Origin: CAYSPU01 sp964432995 | GTDB taxonomy: Bacteria; Verrucomicrobiota; Verrucomicrobiia; Limisphaerales; JAHDYP01 | Direction of reading: 5' to 3' | Assembly: GCA_964432995.1 (NCBI GenBank) | Contig: CAYSPU010000214.1 | Span: 1 to 10,320, forward strand | Length of the DNA: 10,320 nt | Shown here: in pieces, positions 1 to 6,607 of the stretch | Position numbering within the stretch: position 1 is the stretch's first letter | Layout: every line of letters begins with the position of its first letter | Position numbers and translations under genes: made by a program | The notes under the pieces: generated by a model | What the model was told of the DNA's origin: nothing | The model's input: the letters and a program-made list of their open reading frames with translations, nothing else | The model's database searches: none

Positions 1-623
1 GGAACCGGCTGCGGGGTGGGATCGCCCGGAACGTTGGGTTGTCGGGGCAGGATCACCTCGATGCGCTCGAGTTTGCCGATGCGGCCGTTGCGGACCAGTT
101 CCGCCATACGATGGTACACCGGTACGGACCGGTCCTCGGTGCTCGTTTGGAAGACGCGCCGGTGCTTCCGCACCGTCTCGATCAACACCTTCCCTTCATC
201 GATCGTCAGTGTCGGTTTCTCGCATTGAACGTCTTTCCCGGCGCGCAGGGCCATCACGCTGATCAAGGTGTGCCAGTGGTCCGGCGTCGAGATCATCACC
301 GCGTCGATGTCCGGGCGGGCCAACACCTCGCGGAAGTCCTTGGTCATGGCGCAGTCCTGGTTCCGATACTGCTCATCGACGATCTGCTTGGCGCGGCGCA
401 TCCGTTCGCCGTCGACGTCGCAGACGACGAGCACGCGGGCGTCGGGGAAGTTCAGATATCGGCGGAGGTTCCAGCCGGTGCCGTGGTCACCGGTGCCGAT
501 GAAGCCGACGGTGATCTGCTTGCTGGGGGCGTCGGCGCCGAACAAGCGGGCGGGCATCAGGGCCGGCGCGGCGAGCGTCCCCGTGGCGGCGAGGAGAAAC
601 TGGCGGCGGGAATGGGGTTTCAT
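1..623 (-). CDS. Gfo/Idh/MocA family NAD(P)-dependent oxidoreductase, N-terminal part (cut by window edge)
   Basis: The reading frame opens at ATG (623-621) and stays open to base 1, giving 207 codons of a protein that is normally about 350-450 residues. Residues 5-13 read SRRQFLLAA, a twin-arginine signal followed by a hydrophobic Ala/Leu stretch to about residue 30, so export by the Tat pathway is likely. A Rossmann nucleotide-binding loop follows (VGFIGTGDHG, GxGxxG at 43-48). STPDHWH at 112-118 and EKPT at 135-138 are the family's signature segments; the Lys of EKP is normally catalytic. In this family such proteins oxidise or reduce sugars, inositols or their glycosides using NAD(P). The substrate cannot be told from the sequence. 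No clear ribosome binding site precedes the ATG, but the Tat motif sits where it should for this start. The missing part is the C-terminal alpha/beta substrate domain, outside the window. Confidence 0.93.
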   Translation of the reverse strand, partial: MKPHSRRQFLLAATGTLAAPALMPARLFGADAPSKQITVGFIGTGDHGTGWNLRRYLNFPDARVLVVCDVDGERMRRAKQIVDEQYRNQDCAMTKDFREVLARPDIDAVMISTPDHWHTLISVMALRAGKDVQCEKPTLTIDEGKVLIETVRKHRRVFQTSTEDRSVPVYHRMAELVRNGRIGKLERIEVILPRQPNVPGDPTPQPV

Positions 624-681
624 GGGAAGTATGGGGCTCCGGGGCCAGTGAACGTTCGGGGGATTTGACCGAATAGCGGAT

Positions 682-711
682 GAGGTAGGGACGCGCGGCC
701 CCGCACGTCCG
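682..711 (+). repeat. 30-bp hairpin repeat, copy 1 of the GAGGTAGG family
   Basis: This 30-bp unit begins GAGGTAGG and contains an imperfect hairpin (689-698 paired with 701-710, one C/A mismatch). A second copy lies in inverted orientation at 5361-5390 with 25 of 30 positions identical. One pair of differences swaps a G-C stem pair for C-G, so pairing is kept. It sits in the 190-bp spacer upstream of the oxidoreductase. Its function is unknown; it resembles a REP-type interspersed repeat. Confidence 0.6.
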
Positions 712-736
712 GGTTATCGCGAAGAAGAGGAGCGAC

Positions 737-782
737 GCCGACTCGCCGGCTTGCCGACCTCCGACGCGCCGGTTCATGGGGA
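737..782. repeat. 46-bp repeat, half copy of the element at 1586-1704
   Basis: These 46 bp match 1659-1704 at 45 positions (one G/T difference), including the terminal CGGTTCATGG. Internally it is built from about 8-bp units related to the octamer array at 1312-1423, read on the minus strand. No matching inverted terminus was found on the other side, so this looks like a half element. Confidence 0.7.
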
Positions 783-813
783 GATCTGGATGGTTGGATC
801 CGAGACCGCAACA

Positions 814-1191
814 TCACACCTGGAAAATATCGCGCAGTTGGTTCAGGAAACTGCGTTCCGGCGACGACACGTCGCCATCGCAGGAAACGAGGTCTTCGAG
901 CAGCGCGCACACCTGCCGGCACTGTTCGCGGGTGGTGAACGCCTTGGCCAGGGCGGCGGTGTGCAGACGCGAAAGCTCGGCATTCTCGGCGTATTGCCGC
1001 ACACGCGTGACGGACTCGGCGAAAGTGCGCCGGCGGTCGTAGGGGGTCTGGCAGCCCATCGCGACGAGCAGGCGTTTGGCCCGCTCGTCCTCGCCGACTC
1101 CGAGGTGCTGGTCGAGATACATGGCGAGCACCAGCAGGTCGAGCAGGGCCTGCTGCTGCGGCCCGCTGAAAGCGGAGAGATCCAGGTTCAT
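814..1191 (-). CDS. small TerB-like protein (hypothetical)
   Basis: This is a 125-residue protein from ATG (1191-1189) to TGA (816-814). The open frame extends further upstream, but there it only translates the octamer repeat into Arg/Pro/Ala/Thr-rich sequence, so the internal ATG is the sensible start. A GGAGGAA stretch lies 16 nt upstream, too far for a standard ribosome binding site. The protein looks all-helical, without signal peptide or membrane segment. The C-terminal segment LVSCDGDVSSPERSFL resembles the acidic DG-x-x-spxER metal-binding helix pair of TerB-like domains, and an earlier segment (MYLDQHLGVGEDERAK) looks like a weaker version of the same repeat. TerB-like proteins are linked to tellurite and stress responses and to membrane-associated complexes, but many are of unknown role. 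The family call is by pattern only. Nothing ties it to the sugar genes around it. Confidence 0.7.
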   Translation of the reverse strand: MNLDLSAFSGPQQQALLDLLVLAMYLDQHLGVGEDERAKRLLVAMGCQTPYDRRRTFAESVTRVRQYAENAELSRLHTAALAKAFTTREQCRQVCALLEDLVSCDGDVSSPERSFLNQLRDIFQV

Positions 1192-1641
1192 GATGGCTTG
1201 GGGGCGGTTCCTCCGGCCGGGGCTCCAAGCCGCGCCGGTTCCACGCCCGCTGTGTAGTGGGATCTTGCCCGGTTCCGCAGGAAAGAAAAGCCCGATCCGG
1301 GCCGAGCGGGGCGGCGCGTCGGCAGGTCGGCACATCGGCAGGTCGGCACGTCTGCGCGTCGGTGAGTCGGCACGTCTGCGTGTCGGCACGTCGGCGCGTC
1401 GGCACGTCGGCGCGTCGGTGAGTATTCCGAGGCCTTGATGTGCCGAAGTGCCATGGTTCCGACGCGCTCGCGTCTTGTGGTCTTGTGGAACTCGGCGCTT
1501 CGTGCTCCTTTGGTGCGGGACACTATGAGAACCAAGATCCTCTCGCGGAGGGCAGTGACATCCTGCAGCACCACGCGCATCGGGACCATGAACCGTCGTC
1601 GGACACGTCGACTTGCCGACACGCCAAACGCTTCGAGGACG
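1192..1641. other. divergent intergenic region, repeat-rich
   Basis: This 450-bp stretch separates the minus-strand TerB-like gene from the plus-strand mannosidase. It holds the octamer array (1312-1423), the left part of the inverted-terminus element (from 1586) and, between them, about 160 bp in which only a doubled TCTTGTGG near 1475-1490 stands out. Open frames cross it on both strands, but their translations are low-complexity Arg/Ala/Thr/Pro sequence produced by the repeats. I could not recognise a convincing sigma-70 promoter for either flanking gene. Confidence 0.6.
1312..1423. repeat. octanucleotide tandem array, 14 units of consensus CGGCACGT
   Basis: The sequence divides exactly into fourteen consecutive 8-mers with no indels. 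Examples are CGGCGCGT, CGGCAGGT, CGGCACAT, CTGCGCGT and CGGTGAGT. The first base is always C, the third always G and the last always T, while positions 5-7 vary most. Because 8 is not a multiple of 3, all three frames stay open and yield the Arg/Ala/Asp/Pro/Thr-rich pseudo-peptides seen here. It lies upstream of both divergent genes. Its function is unknown. Confidence 0.9.
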
Positions 1642-1701
1642 ATGAGGAGAGGTGCGAGGCCGACTCGCCGGCTTGCCGACCTCCGACTCGCCGGTTCATG
1701 G
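1586..1701. repeat. 116-bp element with 10-bp terminal inverted repeats
   Basis: The element starts with CCATGAACCG (1586-1595) and ends with the exact reverse complement CGGTTCATGG (1692-1701). The inner flanks of both arms are imperfect copies of the same GTCGGCAAG-type octamers, and about 30 bp in the middle are unrelated. It resembles a small non-coding palindromic or MITE-like unit; I see no target-site duplication. Its right part is repeated at 737-782. It overlaps the start region of the mannosidase gene and is translated there. Confidence 0.65.
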
Positions 1702-4700
1702 GGACTGGGGTTGCTTCTGCTGACCACAGGACTGGCGCTGCCGTTGCGGGCAGCGAATGCCGTCCTCTGGCAGATCGGAGCCGCGAACCAGAGCAACAGT
1801 GAGTTTGCCCTCGCGCCAGGGGGCTACGGCGAATACCGCGACGACGGATGGTTTGTCGTTGGTTCCTCCGATGCGAAACGCGATTGGCCGTATGTGCATC
1901 CGGGCCCCGAGGACGGGTGGGCCGGAGGGCGGCCACACCGGTTCGTGGTGACGTTCGGTCTCGAGACCGCTCCGACCGCCGGCGACTGTCGGTTGCGAGT
2001 GGAGTTGCTCGATACGCATAGCCGGGTGCCGCCGGAGTTGCGCATCGAGGTCAACGGCCGCGAGTTCACCCAAGAGCTGCCCCCTGGTGGCGGCGACGGC
2101 TCGATCTTCGGCGAGCCGACGAAGGGGAAGCGGTTCTCGTTCGAGGTGCCGTTCCCAGCAACGCTACTCAGGGCGGGGGCGAACGAGATTGCGCTGACGA
2201 CGCGTCGTGGCAGTTGGATGCTGTATGACGCCATCACCCTCGAGGCGCCGCCCGGGCTGCGGTTGACGTCCGTAAGCGGAACGATGGTGGACGCGGTGGA
2301 ATCGCCGCCGGTGCTCGTGCGGCGCGGCTCTGACGTGGCGCAGGTGGCGAAAGTGGGCCTCCGGCACTCGGGTGGCGAGAAGAGAGGGTCGGTCCGAGTG
2401 ACGACCGCCGACGGTCGGGAGTTGGGGCGCAGCGAGTTTATCTTGGCGTCCACGCGAACGTCGATCGAGGTCCCGATGGCGCCGGTGGAGAAGCCGTTGA
2501 CGGCCCAAGTGCGCGTGGAATTGGCCGGGGAGGTGTTGGCGACGCGGGAGGTCGTGCTGCGACCGGTGCGTCACTGGGTGGTCTACCTGCTGCCGCACTC
2601 GCATGTGGATATCGGCTATACCCATGTCCAGACCGACGTCGAACGGGCGCAGTGGAAGTACCTCGAGATGGCGATCGAAACCGCGCAGCGGACCGCGAGT
2701 TATCCGGTCGGGGCACGGTTCAAATGGAATGTGGAAGTGCTGTGGGCGGTGGACGGCTATCTGCGTCAGGCAACGCCGGAGAAGCAGCAAGCCTTCATCG
2801 AAGCGGTGCGCGCGGGTCAGGTGGGATTGCAGGCGCTCTACGGCAACCAGTTGACCGGGCTCTGCCGACCGGAGGAATTGCTGCGCCTGGTGGACTTCGC
2901 GGGGCAATTGTCCCAGCGCTGCGGGGTGCCGATCGAGTCCGCCATGATCACCGATGTCCCGGGGTACACCTGGGGCATGGTGCCGGCGCTGGCCCACAGC
3001 GGAGTGCGTTACTTCAGCATCGGGCCCAACGGCGGCGATCGGATCGGGCACACCGCCGCGGCCTGGGGCGACAAACCGTTTTGGTGGATCGGCCCAAACG
3101 GTCGGGACCGGTTGTTGGTCTGGATGACCGGCACCGGCTACTACCAGGTGTTCCAATCGCCCGACAAACTCCTCGGTTACCTCGACCAACTCGACGAGCG
3201 GAAGTACCCGTACGATTTCGTCCAGGTCCGGCATTGCCTCGGAGACAACGGCGCGCCCGACACCGGCTTCGCCGACAAGGTCCGCGCTTGGAACGAGACG
3301 CACGCCTTTCCCCGACTGGTGATTGCGACTTCCGAAGAGATGTTCCGCGACTTCGAGAAGCGGTATGGAAGCGAGATCCCGACCGCGCGCGGCGACTTCA
3401 CGCCGTATTGGGAGGACGGCGCGGCGTCGAGTGCTCGGGAAACCGCGATGAACCGGGCATCGGCGGACCGCCTGGTGCAGGCGGAGACGCTGTATGCCTT
3501 GCGGAATCCGCGGGCGTATCCGGTGGAGGCGTTCGACCAGGCCTGGCGGAACGTGCTGTTGTATGACGAACACACCTGGGGCGCGCACAACAGCATCAGC
3601 CAGCCCGACCATCCCTTCGTGAAGAGCCAGTGGGCAATCAAACAGGCGTTCGCGCTCGATGCGGACCGCCAGTCGCGCGCCTTGCTCGAAGGCGCCGTGC
3701 GGGCGGCGAACGCGGCCGACTCAGACGGAACGCAGGCCTTCGATGTCTGCAGCACGCTCTCATTTGCAGTGCCCTATGGTCTGGTCACCGTGCCACGCGG
3801 GCTTTCGACCGGAGGTGATGCCATCGGCGACCTGTGCACGCAACGGCTCTCCACCGGCGAGTTGGTCTTCCGACCGTGTTGGGGAGGCCATTTCGCCCGC
3901 CGCTTCCATGTGACGAACGGGGCATCTGCGAAACCGCCGAGGGAATTGGCCCGGGTGGAAGGGATGACGCTGACGACCAGCAACTCGGCAGCGGCGCGTT
4001 GGATCAAGCTGCGCCTGGACGAGCGCACGGGCGCCATCGCGAGTCTCGTTTTTGACGGACACGAGCTCGTCGATCCTGCGGCGCCCACGGCGTTGAACGA
4101 CTACTTCTATCTGCCAGGCAGCGATCTCGCGGGACTGAAACGGAACGGACCGGTCCGGATCTCGGTCAAAGAACGCGGTCCGTGGATTGCCTCGTTGCTC
4201 GTCGAGTCCGAGGCCCCCGGGTGCCGAAGCCTCACCCGCGAGGTCCGTGTCCACGCGCTGCGCAATTACGTCGAAATCATCAACACCGTCGACAAGCTCC
4301 CCGTGCGGGCGAAGGAAGGCGTGCACTTCGGATTCGGATTCAACGTCCCCGGCGGCACGATGCGCATGGACGTCCCGTGGGGTGTCGTGCGTCCCGAGAT
4401 CGACCAGATCCCTGGTGCGTGCAAGAACTGGTTCACCGTTCAGCGCTGGGTGGATGTCTCGAACGACCGTTTCGGGGTGACTTGGATGACGCCCGACGCA
4501 CCGCTAGTCGAAGTCGGCGGAATCACGGCGAACCTCATCGGGTCGCTCTCCGATCCCAAAGCGTGGCTGGACAAGCTCGAGCCGTCCGCGACGCTCTACT
4601 CGTGGGCCATGAACAACCATTGGCACACGAACTATCGGGCGGAGCAGGAGGGACCAACGGTCTTCCGCTACATCATTTGGCCGCACACGGGTCCGTTTGA

Positions 4701-5034
4701 CCCGGTGGAAGCGGCGCAGCGTGCGCTCGAGATCAGTCAACCGCTGGTCGTGGTCCCGGCGACGGGTGACGAACCTGCTCAGTTGCCGCGGTTTCACCGG
4801 ACCAATCAGGAGGTGTTGATCACGGCACTCCGCCCCAGTCGGGATGGGCGTGCTTTGATCGTTCGCCTGTTTGGCGCCTCGGGCAAGGACCAGAAGACGC
4901 GGTTGGAGTGGTCCGAGCCAAAGCCGCGGTCGGTTTCATTGAGCAACACTGCCGAGCAGCCGGGCCAAGCGGTGATTGGGCCCATCGAGGTGCCGGCCTG
5001 GACGATTGTGACCCTGCGGGCGGAGTTGCCATAG
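1642..5034 (+). CDS. secreted GH38-type alpha-mannosidase-like glycoside hydrolase
   Basis: From ATG at 1642 this is 1130 residues, ending TAG at 5032-5034. An Arg-rich start, a hydrophobic core (GLGLLLLTTGLALPL, about 21-35) and AANA at 37-40 form a Sec signal peptide. Residues about 41-230 look like a beta-sandwich domain similar in pattern to carbohydrate-binding modules attached to rhamnogalacturonan lyases (inference). The GH38-type catalytic barrel follows: PHSHVD with H321 and D323 as expected zinc ligands, ITDVPGYTWG with D438 as probable nucleophile and zinc ligand, and DEHTWGAHNS with H644 or H649 as probable fourth ligand. The rest is beta-rich, as in GH38 C-terminal domains. Known family members hydrolyse alpha-mannosides with zinc; the exact substrate is uncertain. 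Start choice is hard: in-frame ATGs exist at 1435, 1588 and 1642, all lying in or next to repeat DNA, and none has a well-spaced ribosome binding site. I chose 1642 because it gives a signal peptide of normal length. Confidence 0.88.
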   Translation: MRRGARPTRRLADLRLAGSWGLGLLLLTTGLALPLRAANAVLWQIGAANQSNSEFALAPGGYGEYRDDGWFVVGSSDAKRDWPYVHPGPEDGWAGGRPHRFVVTFGLETAPTAGDCRLRVELLDTHSRVPPELRIEVNGREFTQELPPGGGDGSIFGEPTKGKRFSFEVPFPATLLRAGANEIALTTRRGSWMLYDAITLEAPPGLRLTSVSGTMVDAVESPPVLVRRGSDVAQVAKVGLRHSGGEKRGSVRVTTADGRELGRSEFILASTRTSIEVPMAPVEKPLTAQVRVELAGEVLATREVVLRPVRHWVVYLLPHSHVDIGYTHVQTDVERAQWKYLEMAIETAQRTASYPVGARFKWNVEVLWAVDGYLRQATPEKQQAFIEAVRAGQVGLQALYGNQLTGLCRPEELLRLVDFAGQLSQRCGVPIESAMITDVPGYTWGMVPALAHSGVRYFSIGPNGGDRIGHTAAAWGDKPFWWIGPNGRDRLLVWMTGTGYYQVFQSPDKLLGYLDQLDERKYPYDFVQVRHCLGDNGAPDTGFADKVRAWNETHAFPRLVIATSEEMFRDFEKRYGSEIPTARGDFTPYWEDGAASSARETAMNRASADRLVQAETLYALRNPRAYPVEAFDQAWRNVLLYDEHTWGAHNSISQPDHPFVKSQWAIKQAFALDADRQSRALLEGAVRAANAADSDGTQAFDVCSTLSFAVPYGLVTVPRGLSTGGDAIGDLCTQRLSTGELVFRPCWGGHFARRFHVTNGASAKPPRELARVEGMTLTTSNSAAARWIKLRLDERTGAIASLVFDGHELVDPAAPTALNDYFYLPGSDLAGLKRNGPVRISVKERGPWIASLLVESEAPGCRSLTREVRVHALRNYVEIINTVDKLPVRAKEGVHFGFGFNVPGGTMRMDVPWGVVRPEIDQIPGACKNWFTVQRWVDVSNDRFGVTWMTPDAPLVEVGGITANLIGSLSDPKAWLDKLEPSATLYSWAMNNHWHTNYRAEQEGPTVFRYIIWPHTGPFDPVEAAQRALEISQPLVVVPATGDEPAQLPRFHRTNQEVLITALRPSRDGRALIVRLFGASGKDQKTRLEWSEPKPRSVSLSNTAEQPGQAVIGPIEVPAWTIVTLRAELP

Positions 5035-5040
5035 GCCGTC

Positions 5041-5069
5041 GGACCGCCCGCTGTCCCGGCGGGCAGCAG
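5041..5069 (+). repeat. hairpin repeat, GGACC-stem-AGCAG type
   Basis: GGACC is followed by stem GCCCGC (5046-5051), a 7-nt loop, stem GCGGGC (5059-5064) and AGCAG. The same GGASC and AGCA flanks with different stems occur at 10266-10295, 10188-10216 and, inverted, at 5290-5319. It begins 7 bp after the mannosidase stop codon. Confidence 0.6.
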
Positions 5070-5117
5070 CTCCGCAGGCGGCACGCGCTTCGGGAGCTTC
5101 CGAAAGCGTCCTTTGTG

Positions 5118-5189
5118 CGGAGCGCCGCGTTGCACGCGGCCAGGAGCACAGTCACCCATTGCAGTCGGAGCGCCGCGTTGTACGCGGCC
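5118..5189 (+). repeat. two 24-bp direct repeats, each a 6-bp-stem hairpin
   Basis: The units 5118-5141 and 5166-5189 differ at one loop base. Each begins CGGAGC and forms GCCGCG / CGCGGC around a loop TTGCA or TTGTA. The units are spaced 48 bp start to start. A third, inverted relative lies at 5219-5241. Confidence 0.75.
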
Positions 5190-5218
5190 CAAGTGCATGG
5201 ACCGTTCACGTTCCTCTG

Positions 5219-5241
5219 GCCGGCTGCAAGCCGGTGCTCCC
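5219..5241 (-). repeat. inverted third copy of the TTGCA-loop hairpin, with altered stem
   Basis: Read on the minus strand this unit begins GGAGCACCGGC, has the loop TTGCA and closes with GCCGG. Against the units at 5118 and 5166 the loop and outer bases are kept, while the inner stem changes on both sides so that pairing is preserved. Confidence 0.6.
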
Positions 5242-5289
5242 GGAGTGGACAGGTCTCCGAGCCATCGAGTGTCTCGGGGGCTCTCGCCA

Positions 5290-5319
5290 CTGCTGCGACC
5301 GAGGGACCGGTCGCGCTCC
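5290..5319 (-). repeat. 30-bp hairpin repeat, exact inverted copy of 10266-10295
   Basis: On the minus strand this reads GGAGC, stem GCGACCG, 6-nt loop, stem CGGTCGC, AGCAG. It is identical over all 30 bp to 10266-10295 and in the opposite orientation, about 5 kb away. Confidence 0.8.
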
Positions 5320-5360
5320 CACGCCGGGGCAGGCAATTGGCAGCGCGGATGGGTGTTGTT

Positions 5361-5390
5361 CGGACGCCCGAGGCCGGGCGTTCCTACCTC
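5361..5390 (-). repeat. 30-bp hairpin repeat overlapping the end of the binding-protein gene
   Basis: On the minus strand this unit begins GAGGTAGG and forms stem CGCCCG / CGGGCG (5375-5380 with 5365-5370) around a 4-nt loop. Its TAG is the stop codon of the substrate-binding-protein gene (5384-5386). It is the second copy of the unit at 682-711. Confidence 0.7.
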
Positions 5391-6352
5391 AAAAACTGCC
5401 GCACGTTCTCGCGGGTGACCAGTTGGAAGGGAATATGAACCGTGCGCGCGCACGGTTCCTTGCGGGCGAGATGCACCGCCGTCTCGACCGCCGTCGCGCC
5501 CTGCCCGCGCGCGTCCTGAAACACCGTCGCGTCCAGCCGCCCGACCCGCACCGCCTCGAGCGCGTCGGCGATGGCATCGACGCTGACCACAATCACCTTG
5601 TCTTTGCGCTTCGCCGCCTCGAGGGCAAGGACCGCGCCCATGCCCATCTCGTCGTTCTGGGCAAACACGGCCTGGATGCGATCGCCATGGGCCTGAATCC
5701 AGTTTTCCATCAGGGTCATGGCCTTGGCGCGGTCCCACTCGGCGGTTTGTTCGGCCAGCAGCTTCATGTCGGGGTATTTGGCGAGAACCGAGCGGGCGCC
5801 CTGATCGCGCTGGAGTTGCGCCGCTTGTCCGAGGAATCCCTGCATCATCAGGACGTTGCCGCGGCCTCCGAGGCATTTGGCCAGATACTCCATCGCGAGT
5901 TGGGCGGATTCCTCGTCGCGCGATCCGACGAAGGCGGTTGGGGTGGAACGGGTCTCGGAGTTGACGTTCACGATGGGGATGCCGGCCGCAAGGGCGCGGT
6001 CGACGGCCGGAGAACTGGCTTCGACTTCGCAGGGGTTCAGGATGATGGCATCGACTTTCTGGGCGACGAAGCTCTCGACCTGTTGGACTTGGCGTTCGGC
6101 GCTGCGCTGGGCGTCCTGAACGAGGAGTTGGACCCCGAATTCCTGGGCTTTGGCCGTCATGGCGCGGTTGAGCATGACGATGAACTCGGACGAGAGGTTC
6201 AGGAGGGAGACTCCGATAACGAGTGGTTTGTCTGGGGTGGACGAGGAGTTGGACGGCGGCGGAGGGGCGGAGCGTTGGCAGCCGGAGAGACCGGGCAAGG
6301 AGATGAGGAGTGCCACGGACAGGAAGGTCTGGAGGCGGGTGGCGGCGTGCAT
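5384..6352 (-). CDS. sugar ABC transporter substrate-binding lipoprotein (ribose/galactose type)
   Basis: This is a 322-residue protein from ATG (6352-6350) to TAG (5386-5384). A type II signal peptide ends in a lipobox LSGC with Cys25, so the mature protein should be lipid-anchored; a Pro/Ser-rich linker follows (about 28-40). The remainder is a Peripla_BP_4 (RbsB-like) fold. KPLVIGVSLLNLSSEF opens the first lobe, VDAIILNPCE and GIPIVNVNSE are typical central strands, and AVFAQNDEMGMGAVLALE and VIVVSVDAI are the conserved ligand-contact and hinge region of sugar binders. It captures a monosaccharide for the permease and ATPase encoded upstream. An AAGGAA ribosome binding site lies 8 nt before the ATG. 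The gene is last in the operon and is separated from the permease by 255 bp of repeat-bearing DNA. Its last Arg codon and stop lie inside a hairpin repeat. The sugar cannot be assigned. Confidence 0.93.
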   Translation of the reverse strand: MHAATRLQTFLSVALLISLPGLSGCQRSAPPPPSNSSSTPDKPLVIGVSLLNLSSEFIVMLNRAMTAKAQEFGVQLLVQDAQRSAERQVQQVESFVAQKVDAIILNPCEVEASSPAVDRALAAGIPIVNVNSETRSTPTAFVGSRDEESAQLAMEYLAKCLGGRGNVLMMQGFLGQAAQLQRDQGARSVLAKYPDMKLLAEQTAEWDRAKAMTLMENWIQAHGDRIQAVFAQNDEMGMGAVLALEAAKRKDKVIVVSVDAIADALEAVRVGRLDATVFQDARGQGATAVETAVHLARKEPCARTVHIPFQLVTRENVRQFLR

Positions 6353-6360
6353 GGGGCTAT

Positions 6361-6366
6361 TCCTTG
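6361..6366 (-). promoter_or_regulatory. ribosome binding site of the substrate-binding-protein gene
   Basis: AAGGAA on the minus strand lies 8 nt upstream of ATG 6352-6350 and supports that start. Confidence 0.65.
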
Positions 6367-6526
6367 GGGGAAGGATGGCTGGTGTGCAATAGCAAATCGC
6401 TGCGAAGGGTCCATGTCACACCTTGAACTTGCACTGTTCAGCCCGGGAAGGGGCTTCAGCCTTGGCCCACAACGGCTTCCTCCAGACCCGTTGTCGGCGA
6501 CACTGCGATTCCCGCCGGGCTCCGAG

Positions 6527-6572
6527 CAACTGACGGATAGATCGTGCATATGCACGATTTATCCGTCAGTTG
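6527..6572. repeat. 46-bp palindrome between permease and binding-protein genes
   Basis: The two 23-bp arms meet at CAT|ATG (between 6549 and 6550) with no spacer. They pair at 22 of 23 positions (6540 against 6559 is the mismatch). The arms start CAACTGACGGATA and end TATCCGTCAGTTG. Outside them, after a one-base bulge, CCGAG / CTCGG adds about 5 bp. There is no T-tract on either strand. It lies 35 bp beyond the permease stop codon and about 175 bp before the binding-protein start. It could be an mRNA-processing or attenuating hairpin, a two-fold-symmetric protein site, or a mobile palindromic unit. Confidence 0.85.
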
Positions 6573-6607
6573 GCTCGGGCGTACCGCCGCGCCGTGGCGG
6601 TTGTCGG

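Larger units (their letters stand above)
5035..5383. other. convergent intergenic region packed with hairpin repeats
   Basis: This 349-bp gap lies between the ends of two convergent genes (mannosidase and substrate-binding protein). No protein-coding gene is supported. It holds hairpin units at 5041-5069, 5118-5141, 5166-5189, 5219-5241, 5290-5319 and 5361-5390. The first three read on the plus strand and the last three on the minus strand. None is followed by a T-tract, so they are not classical intrinsic terminators, although they could block run-through or protect mRNA 3' ends. Confidence 0.7.

Noticed and set aside
620..1405. Long minus-strand frame (261 codons) and similar frames at 1188-1796 rich in Arg, Ala, Asp, Pro and Thr
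   Set aside because: The composition comes from translating octamer repeats; the frames also overlap the better supported TerB-like gene and show no family motif.
1312..1423. Possible CRISPR array
   Set aside because: The units are 8 bp with no spacers; no cas gene is present.
2164..3612. 482-codon minus-strand frame
   Set aside because: It is antisense to the GH38 catalytic region, His/Arg/Pro-rich, with no motif.
5046..5064. Intrinsic terminator for the mannosidase
   Set aside because: A GC-rich hairpin lies just after the stop codon, but no T-tract follows; it fits the interspersed hairpin family better.
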